A DNA stretch of 64,000 nt, taken from contig JAFFSR010000364.1 in assembly GCA_017163975.1 (NCBI GenBank), positions 186,001-250,000 on the forward strand. Direction: 5' to 3'. Below are positions 42,349 to 52,828 of the stretch, piece after piece. The stretch comes from Anastatus disparis. Lineage: Eukaryota > Arthropoda > Insecta > Hymenoptera > Eupelmidae. Below the pieces are notes generated by a model. The model made no database searches. It was given only the letters and a program-made list of their open reading frames with translations, and was not told where the DNA came from. Position 1 is the first letter of the stretch. Each line of letters opens with the position of its first letter. The translations under genes were made by a program, and so were the position numbers.

Positions 42349-44175
42349 TTATAGTCTTTCACACAAGAATTGAAGACAAAGATGACCACAAATAAATGAG
42401 TCAAAATTCTGATATCTTTTATAGTTGTATTTCACTTCTTTCACGTTAAAATATAACATGAGATCTATAGGGGGTTTAAGATCACCAAAATTATCAAAAT
42501 AAATCACTTCAGAACCTCGTTTTCGATAACATACCCAGTGAGTGCCTTTGTTTTGAAAATCATCTTAGTTAACTATAGCAAATCCGTTATGCCATGGGCC
42601 ATCAGAAGGTAGATTATTTATCATGAAAACACCTCGAAAATATGGAATTCGCATCATACGAGCATACTTTATAAGATCATAGTCAGTCAGTGCACGATTT
42701 GGCAAAGTTAAATCGAATTTTTTTTTTTTAAGTTGACCATGACCGATATGAGGTTTCATAAATAATCCCATTCCAGTTTTATATGGTTTAAGATGGAGAC
42801 CTTTTCCTAGAGCAATAGCTTTCATAGTTTTATTATGTCTCTTACTTTCTTCATAATTTTTCTGTGCAGCTTTAGCCTCATTTACTGCTTTAGCTATTCC
42901 AGCAGCTCATCCAGCCAGAGCACCAGTTGCACTTACAAGGAAAGTACCCGACCTTCGGGAAACGGATTTGGCTGAAACTGCGGGATATGATTTTTTGATG
43001 AAAAAAAATGAACCCGTTTTTTTTCTTTTCTTCGAATAGGCCCCATAGACGGAAATATAGGCATTTTTTCGAAAATACAATAAAAAGGAGCATTTATAAG
43101 ATCTTGAATAACCAAACAACTAAGACTCTTACAAAAAAATTTATGAAAAATAAAATAAAGTATAGATTAAATGCCTTAATTTAAGCTTTGTTGCATTAAA
43201 AAAGCTTGTATGGTTTAAAAGTTGTGCCTAATTGAAAATTACTACATATTTATTAATATTTTTAGCGTGTATCAATTTTTTACGCTATTTCATTAGCATA
43301 TTTTAATCGCCTGTAACTTTTTAACCACACAAGCTTTTTTAATGTAACAAAGCTTAAATTAAAGCATTTAATCTGTACTTTATTTTATTTTTCATACATT
43401 TTTTTTAAGAGTCTTAGTTGTTTGGTTATTCAAGATCTTATAAAAGCTCCTTTTCATTATATTTTCAAAAAAATGTCTATATCTCCGTTTATGGGGCCTA
43501 TTCAAAGAAAAGAAAAAACACGGGTCCATTTTTTTTCATCAAAAAATCATATCCTGCAGTTTTAGCCAAATCCGTTTCCCGAAGGTCGGGTACTCTCCTT
43601 GTTAGTGCTGCGAACAATGGTATAAGAAACGGCAGAGCGCCACCTATTTTTGATGGAACAGGTAGAATACGTAGAATGATATTTTTTTTCTTACCGCCAA
43701 CGATCTTAAGAGCTTCACGTGCACCTTTTAAAGCCGACTGAATAACTTTGCGAGAATGTTTACTTGGTTTTAATGATTTTTTACTTGCAGTTACTAATTT
43801 ACTCAATTTTACACCCATTCCTGTCTTTCCTTTTGGTTTCATAGCATTTGCAACAACAAAAGCAGTTGCTTTTTCGCTAAGACTTGCATTTTTGGCTCTA
43901 ACACGCTGCCAAGCTTTATCAGCAAGCTTCATGTCAGCTACTTTTCGATCAGCATTTTTATCAGAATAAGATATGTCATGTTCTTTGCATGCTTGATCAA
44001 GTGGATTGATAAAAGAGGTGATACCTGTATCACCTCTTTTTAGACGCTTTTTCAGTTTTGTTCCCGGACCACAATATTGATATCCAGGAATATGCATTTT
44101 AATAGGTAAGTTATTGATTACTTTATCAAGTAACCCTTTACCCTTAGGGTGCTTCTGTGACTTGTGTACGAGCAT
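42349..44175 (-). pseudogene. Polinton PLA2 - cysteine protease fusion, disrupted
   Basis: The N-terminal part has a phospholipase A2 core: Ca-binding loop GYQYCGPGT and active-site ACKEHDISYS. A basic linker with FLIPLFAAL follows, then KAIALGKGLHLKP and RIPYFRGVFM. The C-terminal part is an adenain-like cysteine protease with GTHW (catalytic His) and ICGHLC (catalytic Cys). Three lesions exist: the 665-bp MITE at 42936-43600, an in-frame TGA at 42907-42909 and a TAA at 42565-42567. In related elements the protease processes capsid proteins and the PLA2 may aid membrane passage. This copy cannot make the fusion. Confidence 0.88.
42936..43600. mobile_element. PIF/Harbinger-like foldback MITE, copy 2
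   Basis: Ends CAAGG(A)AAGTACCCGACC and complement are flanked by TTA on both sides (42933-42935 and 43601-43603). A 3-bp TTA/TAA duplication is the PIF/Harbinger hallmark. It folds on itself over its full length like the copy at 4229-4905. Removing it and one TTA restores the reading frame of the host gene at this point. Confidence 0.9.
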
Positions 44176-44273
44176 CTCTCTTCGAGTGTTGATTTACAAC
44201 TGATGATCAAAATATAAAACAAGCGTTTATATTTAGAAAAGGTCAATCTTAGATTTGACTTTGTTACGTAAAC

Positions 44274-44969
44274 ATGGATTTTACTGAGCAGAACGTCAAA
44301 CTTCCCGTCGGCAACTTTGATTTTGAGAAAACGAAAAGAAAAAAGCGACATGGAGAGTTACTTCCAGATAATATACGAGCAGTATTCTGTGGCCCATCGA
44401 ACTGTGGAAAAACTAATAGTTTATTAGCTCTAATTACACATCCTAATGGTCTTAGATTTGAAAATTTGTATGTATACTCTAAATCCTTAAATCAACCGAA
44501 ATACCAATTTCTTTTAAAAGTTTTAGAACCAATTGAAGGTATATCATATATACCGTTTAGTGAACATGCATCTGTAGTGTCACCAGATGAAGCCCTACCT
44601 AATTCAATTATGATTTTTGATGATGTGGCTTGTGAGAAGCAGGATAACGTCAGAGCTTTTTTCTGTATGGGAAGACACAAAAGTGTAGATAGCTTTTATC
44701 TATGTCAGTCATATGCTCATATACCGAAACATCTCATCAGGGACAATATTAATTTGATGGTAATTTATCGTCAAGATGATGTTAATCTTAAACATATCTA
44801 TGAAGACCATGTGAATACTGACTTAACTTTAAATGAATTTCGAAATCTTTGTACAGAATGCTGGAAGAATGACAAGTATGGATTTGTTGTTATTGACAAA
44901 GATAGAGCAATGAATGATGGTAGATATAGAAAAGGATTTGACTGTTTTGCCATTAAAAAGGAAGTATAA
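44274..44969 (+). CDS. Polinton DNA-packaging ATPase (FtsK/HerA type)
   Basis: An intact 231-aa frame with Walker A FCGPSNCGKTNSL (about residues 38-50), Walker B SIMIFDDV (about 111-118) and downstream GRHKSVDSFYLCQSYAHIP, which resembles the sensor region of A32-like genome-packaging ATPases. Length is normal. It lies back-to-back with the minus-strand capsid block, so the 44176-44273 gap probably holds a bidirectional promoter. The downstream ORF starts 18 bp later on the same strand. Confidence 0.92.
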   Translation: MDFTEQNVKLPVGNFDFEKTKRKKRHGELLPDNIRAVFCGPSNCGKTNSLLALITHPNGLRFENLYVYSKSLNQPKYQFLLKVLEPIEGISYIPFSEHASVVSPDEALPNSIMIFDDVACEKQDNVRAFFCMGRHKSVDSFYLCQSYAHIPKHLIRDNINLMVIYRQDDVNLKHIYEDHVNTDLTLNEFRNLCTECWKNDKYGFVVIDKDRAMNDGRYRKGFDCFAIKKEV

Positions 44970-44986
44970 ATCTTAATCTTTGCAGT

Positions 44987-46029
44987 GTGATTGTAGACAG
45001 CATCTTGTCAGCATGCCTGACTTTAAGAAAGAAAAAAATGTTCTTAGCGGGCTCTTACGAGCACGCGAGGCTATTAAAAAAAAAATACTCTTTGTTAAAA
45101 AAAGAGAGAGATGATTTTGAAAAGGTTATTGGTGATACTTTAAAATCAGTTATTACACCACTTGAAAAGCTTGTCGATTCGACAACTGAAAGTGTGTCAC
45201 GTACCAATCACATTTCGGCCATAGACAGTAACAGAAAATCGGCAAAAAAAAGATTGAGATTCGATGAATCAAGTTATATTGTAAACGATATTAATAACTC
45301 GGGTTCGGCGTTTGATAATGATGCTTCTAATGGCGATGATTTTTCTCCGATAAATAGCACAATGATGAATTCATCATTTAATTCTGCAAATTCATCATTC
45401 AAATCTATATATTTACCATTTGTATCTGCACATAAAGAAACTGAACCGACAGACTTTTTATCAATGCTAAATGGAAGCCGCAGCAAAATCGATAACATAT
45501 ACGGAGTGAGAAAAGTCAGTGGGGTATACATGATTGGTGATTCACAAATTCAATTTGATGATTCACAAATTCAATTTGATGATAAAATGATAAAGTGAAA
45601 GATTTAAGTTTTTCTAAAAGCAGTGGTCTAATGGAATTGCTTTTCAAAAAAGAACCAGATGATAATCTTTTAAGTACAACAGATCGCAAGAACTATCGCA
45701 TTATCCTGGAAGCAACAAATGCCCATAGAAAAAGACATAGCAAAAGTGAGAATATACGCTCTTCGAAGAGTAGAAAATATTCAAAAATCATAGCACCAAT
45801 GTTCCGCAGTGATCGCAGTAGAATGTCTACCAGCGGAGGGGGTCTCATACCTAAATATAAAATAGCAAAAAAGAACACTTCCATAGATCTAGTCTACTGG
45901 GATGATCCAAATGAGCTTGTCGAAAGACTGCGATTATTAATAGTCGAACGATCTGCTGGAAATAATAATCACAACAATGAAATCCAATCAATCATAGAGG
46001 AACTACGTGAAGCTGGGCATATATATTGA
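44987..46029 (+). pseudogene. Conserved Polinton structural ORF, two frames
   Basis: The first frame (to 45598) carries a Lys-rich start, a Ser/Asn-rich middle and IYGVRKVSGVYMIGDSQI. The second (from 45595) carries GLMELLFKKEPDD and WDDPNELVERLRLLIVERSA, ending SIIEELREAGHIY. In other arthropod Polintons these parts form one protein (recalled), so a single-base change in the AATGATAAAGTGAAA stretch near 45590 has probably split it. A 21-bp tandem duplication (DSQIQFD twice, 45538-45579) precedes the break. Programmed frameshifting is an alternative. The plausible internal start is the ATG at 45038. Function unknown. Confidence 0.65.
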
Positions 46030-46060
46030 CGTACACAACTTTCAAATCAATAGTAGTAAC

Positions 46061-46450
46061 ATGAGTCTCGATGTGTTTGGAAGAAAACTTGAGGGCTCGC
46101 AAGTGAGTCGTGATCCTCGAGGTATTGGATTCAATGTTACATCAGATGGTGATTTTGATTTAGAAAATAAGCGGCTTTGCAATATTGGAGAGGCTAATGA
46201 TCCAAATGATGCCATTAGTTTGAATTCACTAAATAATATCCTACAGAAAGAAGTTGATTACTTATCTTCTAAAATTATAGAAGTTGCTAAAGTTATACAA
46301 GAATATGAGAACAAAGTTGAAATATATAAAGCAGAAATAGACGAAAAATTAACTTATGTCTATGATATGACTCAACGAAATTTTGCAAGTATTGAATATA
46401 TAATTAAAGAAATGAATAGACAATCGGATATTGCTAAAGTTGAAGTTTAA
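46061..46450 (+). CDS. Polinton fibre-like small protein
   Basis: From the ATG at 46061 the protein begins MSLDVFGRKLEG. The upstream codons to 46007 overlap the previous gene and look untranslated. It contains ENKRLCNIGEANDPNDAISL, the 'KRL-N-(I/V)-P-DAV-L' phrase seen in many phage and viral fibre or collar proteins. A predicted coiled coil follows (KIIEVAKVIQEYENKVEIYK). A trimeric capsid-attached fibre is a reasonable inference. The integrase ATG starts one base after its stop. Confidence 0.6.
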   Translation: MSLDVFGRKLEGSQVSRDPRGIGFNVTSDGDFDLENKRLCNIGEANDPNDAISLNSLNNILQKEVDYLSSKIIEVAKVIQEYENKVEIYKAEIDEKLTYVYDMTQRNFASIEYIIKEMNRQSDIAKVEV

Positions 46451-46451
46451 G

Positions 46452-47370
46452 ATGGAACGTCAAAGAGTAGTTGAAGAGCTACACAAGCCAGCACGTCGAA
46501 GGTACAAGCGAAGAAAATATGACATACGCGGATTAGATGAGACTTGGCAAGCTGGCCTTGTAGAAATGATACCTTATTTCAAGGAAAACAAAGGTTTTCG
46601 CTACTTACTAACTGTCATAGATACATTTTCAAAGTATGTATGGGCTGTATTAGTCAAATCGCAAAGTGGCAATGATGTTACTCTAGCTATGAAGTCAATA
46701 TTAAAACAAGAACGGGTGCCAATCGAATTTACAAACTGACCAAGGGAAAGAATTCTACAATTCAAACTTTCAGAATCTTATGAAAAAGTACAAGATAAAT
46801 CACTACTCTTCACATAGTAATCTTAATGCAAGCATATGTGAACGCTTTAATAGAACTTTAAAAAATGCAATTTGGTTAGAATTCAGCAAACAGGGGAGTT
46901 ATAAATGGTTGGATATTCTGCCTGAGTTAGTGAAAGCATACAATTCAAGAAAACATCGGACAATAGGAATCGAGCCTGAAAACGTTACGAAGATAAATGA
47001 AAAAGAAATCAAGAAAAATTACCCAACTGAAAAAAAACCTGTGAAAAAACCAAAATTCAAAGTAGGAGATAAAGTGCGAATAAGTAAGATAAAACAAGTT
47101 TTTGAAAAAGGTTATACACCAAATTGGTCAACTGAAATTTTCACAAGAACAAGAGTTGTAAAAACCAATCCCATAACTTACCACGTCAAAGATTATTATG
47201 ATGAACCGGTCTCCGGCGGCTTTTATGAAACGGAAAATCAAAAGACTATGTATCCAGAAATTTATTTGGTAGAAAAAGTTTTAAAGAAAAGTGGTAAACG
47301 TGTATATGTTAAGTGGTTAGGTCTAAATAGCAAGCATAATAGTTGGATAGATAAAAATGAGATTATTTGA
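46452..47370 (+). pseudogene. INT: Polinton integrase (rve) with chromodomain, frameshifted
   Basis: The start MERQRVVEELHKPARRRY and DETWQAGLVEM are typical of Polinton integrases. Catalytic residues: D in VIDTFSKYVWA, D in TDQGKEFYN and E in ASICERFNRTLKN. The C-terminus YLVEKVLKKSGKRVYVKW is a chromodomain that may bind methylated histone tails. The frame breaks near 46735, where a one-base loss creates TGA (46737-46739); the second catalytic Asp lies in the +1 frame. The remainder from 46741 is open to 47370. One base change inactivates an otherwise complete integrase. Confidence 0.9.
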
Positions 47371-47650
47371 ATAAGCTAAGATGTATTTCACAACGTATTT
47401 CAGTGTAATAAATAAAAAAGAAAAAAAATTTAATTTTATTATGTTCATTAATTTAAGTTATATATAAAATATTTTTATTATTGAAAATTTTCTTTTCATG
47501 ATTCAATATAAATATAATAATTATAAGTGGTGGTGATAAATAAAAACAATTATATAATGTTTAATAATTTTCATTTATTCATGTATTCTTATTATGTACA
47601 ATTAACAATAAATAGTTTGAAAAAAAATGACGAGTATATTTTTATTTATT
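47371..47650. other. Intergenic, convergent 3' ends
   Basis: AT-rich spacer between the plus-strand integrase and the minus-strand small ORF. AATAAA occurs at about 47408 and TTTATT-type signals on the other strand near 47640. No gene seen. Confidence 0.5.
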
Positions 47651-47950
47651 TTAAGCATGATCGAATTTAAAAGAAGATCCTCCCAGGTATATTGCAATCA
47701 AACGCAGTTTATTTGCATTATCACAGAGATTGTAGAAAAATTCTTCATCTTTTAAGATTGCAGATGAAATCTTCTATGGTAAGAAGACTTGGAAGCTTTG
47801 GTCGAAATCTGCTACGACCTCGGTTCCAAATCTTGTCTTGACTTGTTTCAGTGCAGTCACCATGTACTGCTGGTCTTTTTCTAAGTCTGTGACTTTCTTC
47901 CTTGGCAGGAAGTCGCTTCCAGCAATCTTGTTTAGTGCAGATAAATCCAT
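47651..47950 (-). pseudogene. Small 99-aa Polinton ORF with one amber stop
   Basis: The frame starts MDLSALNKIAGSDFLPRKK and reads LEKDQQYMVTALKQVKTRFG, FDQSFQVFLP, then a TAG at 47774-47776 (codon 59). It then stays open to a natural TAA (ILKDEEFFYNL, IAIYLGGSSFKFDH). The pattern resembles a small ORF recurring beside PolB in arthropod Polintons; an OB-fold ssDNA-binding role would fit the size and beta-rich pattern, but this is inference. It lies 113 bp downstream of the polymerase tail, in the same orientation. Confidence 0.65.
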
Positions 47951-48063
47951 TCTGAAAACAAGATAAAGTAAAAAAAATTAAAAATTTCTGTTAGAGAAAA
48001 ATTTTGATGAAAAAAAAAATAATATTTTTTGGTAAAAAAATAAATTGTAACTTACTTAAAAAG

Positions 48064-48585
48064 TTAATCGATTTTAGATTTCTTTGTGCAAGGTTGATTG
48101 TCCTCAAGCTCTTCGATTACTTGAATGCGCTCCTCATTGTGATCCGTTGGTTGATATAGCCCATTCCCCACTTCGATGTCTGCCCTTTCCATTGCTACCC
48201 GTAATATATCCTTTTTTTCTCCTTCCTGGGAACTTACACCCTCCATTGATGGATGCCAGTCATTCATGAACTCCTCTAACACATCATACTCAATGATAAT
48301 TTGCTCGCCTTCATAAAGTGACATCCCCACTCGCTCTGCACTATTTTCATTGGCGGCTTCATCTCTTCTTTCGATTTCCCTCTCTCTTTCATTCTCTGTA
48401 GCATCAATTTCCACTCGTGTGTCTCCCCTCCTCATTTCTACCTCCCGCTCTTTTTCTTTTTTTTCAACAGCCATTTTTCTTGCATATTTCCTCTCTACTT
48501 CAAGTGCAGCTTGCGCCATCTGTATTTCTTCAATTTTATAATGTCCCCAAGATAAAGTATTAAGGCAATAAAAATCTCTTATCAT
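48064..48585 (-). pseudogene. C-terminal tail of Polinton PolB after a frameshift
   Basis: NTLSWGHYKI near the start is the usual last conserved motif of Polinton polymerases, directly continuing ALSPHDDKRFL of the preceding frame. A one-base insertion near 48565-48575 separates them. After the motif comes an unusual tail of about 150 aa, first extremely Glu/Arg/Lys-rich (EREVEMRRGDTRVEIDATEN) and probably helical, then acidic. A separate small gene is possible, but no good independent start is seen. Confidence 0.6.
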
Positions 48586-51500
48586 CGTGAGGACTTAGAG
48601 CAATTTTTCTCTGTCTTTCAGTATGCACAGTATGCAATTTTGAACGGATATTGCACTGTTCACAGTATATAATAGTGAGATCCTGAAGACAGCTTCGGTA
48701 ATCCTCAAAAGTAATTGATTTTTTAACAACACTGGACTTTATACCTTTGGCTTTCTTTATAACTTCTCCTTCATCGATTGTAATACTATACATTTTGCTT
48801 CGTAATCCTATAAATTCTGTCATTATCTTACCATTACACTCGTCTTTCATCAAACCCGGAACTTTCTTATTAACTCGAGGAATTTCGAACGGATTATTTT
48901 TTTCATAATCGGAAGTATCAAATTTATGTATGTCCTCTTTCATTATTTTGTACATGTCAACATCCTCAACTTCGTATATAAGACTATCAGTATCAGTATA
49001 CAAAAGTTTGCATTTGTCTCCAACTCGCTTTTTCATATAGGAATAATGAAAATCATAAACTAATGTTTTTGATAATTCTAAAATGCAAAATCCAACATAA
49101 ATTGGTTTCTTGATTGTAATGCTCGTTCTCTTCATTTGAATGGCAACTAAATTCTCATAAAAAATAGCACAGCTGTGAAAATTTGGTAGAGCTATGCGTG
49201 CTTCTGCTCCATATCTACCAGTAAATTTATTTACCAATTGGACATCAACTCGAGACCGCTCTCGCTAAATGCACTTTCCATAGACAGCATTGATTAACAA
49301 TTTATAAAAAAGTTTTTCAAATTCGTTCTTAGCCTGCATTCTTTTTTGAGTATTCAATTCCACATAAGGTTCAAGCCATCCCTTTTGCTCAAAACTTAAA
49401 ATTCTATGCACTTTTTTCAGTCGAAGTCCATTTTCCAACACTTGTCTGAGTGTTCGATAGTAAATAACATATCTCTCCTTGTTCTTCAAAGTAGTGAGAA
49501 GTTTCTTTTGTTTCGAGTCATGTGGTGCACTATGCTCTGCGCAGAATGGAAAATCTCGATGTGCATCGTGTATTTCCTCAGGATACTCCGAATCTACTTC
49601 AGCAATATATCCAATAACTGAATCTGGCGGTGCGTGCTAAAAGTTTGAATTCGTCTCATATTCTACCCATTTGAATTTTCCGACTGGCAAATATTGAACC
49701 ATTGCCCATCCATAAAGATTATTAATATCAAAGTACATAAGTGTTTCCATTTTCTGTTTTTCATCATACGAAGAGCCCATATATAGATTGTTCGCCTTGG
49801 CATAGCAATTACAGCATTGACTCATTCCTCCCCGAATACCTGCTTCAATGAACATCAACATATCTATATCTGTAAGAAGCTCCAGTTCTACCTTCGTCAT
49901 TTTTAGCGCTGCTGAAAATGTCAAGCCTGGAGACGTACAAAAGTGAGCTGGACATAAACCGTAAGCTTTGAGAGATGTTTCTCGAAAACTTTCAAATACA
50001 TCTGCCAATAGTAAAACATCTGTTTTTAAGTATAAATCCGAATACTCGCCTAATGTCCTTATATTGAACTTACTCCAGACTTGAATAGCATGCTTATAGT
50101 CTTCATTAGCAATATGAGAATCGGTGAGTTAGTTATAAAATTGATTTTTCTCTGGCGATTTCGTAACTAATAACTTATCCAATCCATCTACAAAATCATA
50201 TGGAAATATACCTTTATGTTTGAGAAAATCAATTTTCTCATCTGTAAATCCATCAGTTCGAAACTCTTTTATCAATATCGGCACATTTTCCAAGTATGAT
50301 GCAAGTTTTTCTAATGACGAAGGAAGAAAACGCCAAGAATCTATGAATCTAAAACTTAGGTCACTGCCATCTATGTATTTTGTAAAAGAAATATATTTTT
50401 TCTTATTATGTGGCAATAGCGTAACTTGTCCTCCCATCAATGAAGATGTGGCTATCTCTTTCAAAATGAAGTGTGTATCGTAATTGAGGTTATGAAAAAC
50501 CACAAGAATAAATTTTGAATACTTGTAATTCAAATTACATGAATTATGTGCTGCACCTCTGAAACTAATGTAAAAAAAATAGATATTTTAAAAAAATTCG
50601 CATGATAAAGTAAATTTTTTTTTCATTGAAATATAACTATAATTAATATCTTACCGTCCTGTGAGATGACAGTGATCTCGTACTGTGAGTTCTTCATCAC
50701 GGATTAGTTTTCGGCATATGTGACAAATGGTTGACCTTTGGAAAGATAATTCTTCTAAATCCGTAAGTTTTAATGGTTTCGGATTCTTGTAGAGTTTATC
50801 AATTTCCTCACTGATCGATTTTAATTCTTGAACAAACCATTGTGCAGGAGTCTGTCCATCTTCGATATTTTTTTTATATGACTTATAAAAAGATAAGCTG
50901 TCATCAAAGCTACATTTTATATAATATTCTATGCTATATGCTTCATGAAGTTGGAAGGCAATCTCATTCATTGTAGGCTTCAGTAAACATTCAAAATCAG
51001 CATAAATAAAAAAAGGAACTTTTTCGCTTTTATAATAATCTTCAAATTTCAGAATGTTGTTCTGCGAGTCAGGTAGATTAATTCGAGAATAATTCAAATT
51101 CTTACAATCATTTTTATGAACTTGCTATCTTTCTTCATTATAAAAGACTTGTAAACATCTTTCACAATGGAATGATTTTACATGTGTCATAGATAGTTGA
51201 GATTTCAGAAGACAAGACATATTTTTTATCCAAACGTAGTGGTATTTGGGTAAACTAATATCATCGAAATGATTATCTTTTTCATACTCATCGATGTAAA
51301 AGTCTTGGATGATGAGTAGATTGACATGCTTTTCCTTTTTATCCGATGTAATGTGGCAAGGTGATACTTCAAACTTTTGTCCAAACTTCTTCAACATGTA
51401 CACATTTACTGAAATATTATTCAGTTCTTCAAATTTTGGAACATTTTTAAGTGTCACTGGAAATTCTATGTTATTAAATTTCAACTTGTTCTCATGCATG

Positions 51501-52323
51501 CTATATTGATTAACTCTGTTAGTATTAGTTTCACTTGGATATATTGCTGAGAGGATAGCATACTTGAAACATTGATTGTCATTGTTACGAACATTGACAC
51601 ATGCTTTTTTTTTTATATAAAAGGTGGTAGAGGAATGTACGAACTGCCCTTGATCGGAGAATATTTTTTCATATTTATACTCAGACTTATAATGCTTTTT
51701 AGAGCCCAGCCAGAATCTTCTTCCTGAAATTCTTCCATCTGTGTCAAAATAGAATCTTTGATATTTATTTTGAACCATTCTTCTAGATTCGTTGACATGA
51801 AAATTGAAGTACTTGTAAAATATTTAATATCTGTCAATTCTTCACTACTTTTCTGTATAGAAAATTCTGCGGTGAAATCTGAATTCAATTTCAGAGCACT
51901 ATATTCTTCTAAGCATGACTGTACATGTACTTTAAAGAGTTCTTGGGCTTCGTTTAAAAAACTTAAAATATCCACATGATTTATATTTACCGCTACGCCA
52001 GTTCTAATTCTGTTTTCGAAAGCTGACTGCACATCTCGCCATTCAACAGAAGCTTCTATTTCTTCAGATTGCAGACCACCTCCTCGTTGAAGGTGATGTT
52101 CAAATTGAACTTGAATACCCGAAAGATGTAACACACAAGTTTAACATCTCTGCTTTTCTCCTCTTGTAAGATCAGAATTGACAATTTTTTCATTTAATTT
52201 CTCTAAACTACCATTGCAAATATCTATCCAATAATGGAGATCGGTATTGTTCAGTTCATTTACATTTTGTAAAGCATCACGGAGTAGTTGCACAAGACGT
52301 TCAAAGAAATTAATTGAAGACAT
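48560..52323 (-). pseudogene. POLB: Polinton DNA polymerase B (protein-primed type), multiply interrupted
   Basis: The N-terminal domain starts MSSINFFERLVQLLRD and includes SVEWRDVQSAFENRIRTGV and EFQEEDSGWALKSI. Exonuclease motifs: FIYADFECLL, VVFHNLNYDTHFI, SDLYLKTDVLLLAD. Polymerase motifs: YFDINNLYGWAM (A), KLLINAVYGK (B), LLYTDTDSLIYEVE (C), and GLRSKMYSITID. Lesions: TAA 52141, frameshift near 51640, TAG 51125, TAA 50129, TAG 49637, TAG 49265 and a frameshift near 48570. An intron of 96 bp (50559-50654) with GTAAG donor and TTTCAG acceptor joins HCHLTGR to GAAHN in phase. All other segments share one frame, so the gene is recognisable end to end but not functional. Confidence 0.92.
50559..50654 (-). 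other. Intron in Polinton PolB
   Basis: On the minus strand GTAAGATATT opens and TAGTTTCAG closes a 96-bp AT-rich intron. Removal joins the conserved HCHLTG and AAHNSCNLNYK motifs in frame. Confidence 0.75.
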
Positions 52324-52828
52324 TTTTTTTTCTTTTTATTTAAAATAACCTTTCACAAACACAAACTTTCACGATTAGTAAAGTTTAGTCCCGATGACTA
52401 TGTACACTCACGACTCCTCTTCTGACGAAGTATGCTCATCCAGAAACCTTCAGTCCTTTTTAAAGGTAAGTTAACAAAAGGAGAGATAGAAAATTCAATT
52501 AACTAACCAATAGTAAAACGGAGTGCAAGTTTTTCAGAAAAAGAGAGGTTTTCACGGGTAGGGATGAATTTTTTACCTTTTTTAACCTATCAGAATCATT
52601 TCTTAGTTTTAACCAATGAGGATTGAGCGATTTTCCATCGTCCAATCTTCAAAAGTTAGAGGGGGAGTGACTATCATCTTTTAGTTTAACCAGTGAAAAC
52701 TGAGCTATTTTCCATCGTCCAATCTTAAAAAAGTAAGAGGGGAATTGCTTGACATAAACTTACGATTTGAAAATTTTCTATTCTCATTTCCCGATATTAA
52801 TTCATACTGAAACATCCAACGCTACGAG
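52324..52828. promoter_or_regulatory. Divergent promoter region with a 79-bp direct repeat
   Basis: It lies between minus-strand PolB and the plus-strand QGF gene. Two copies (about 52604-52682 and 52683-52761) share ATTTTCCATCGTCCAATCTT, an upstream TTTAACCAxTGA phrase and a GAGGGG tract. CCAAT-like elements occur in both. A shared control region for both genes is inferred. Confidence 0.5.
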
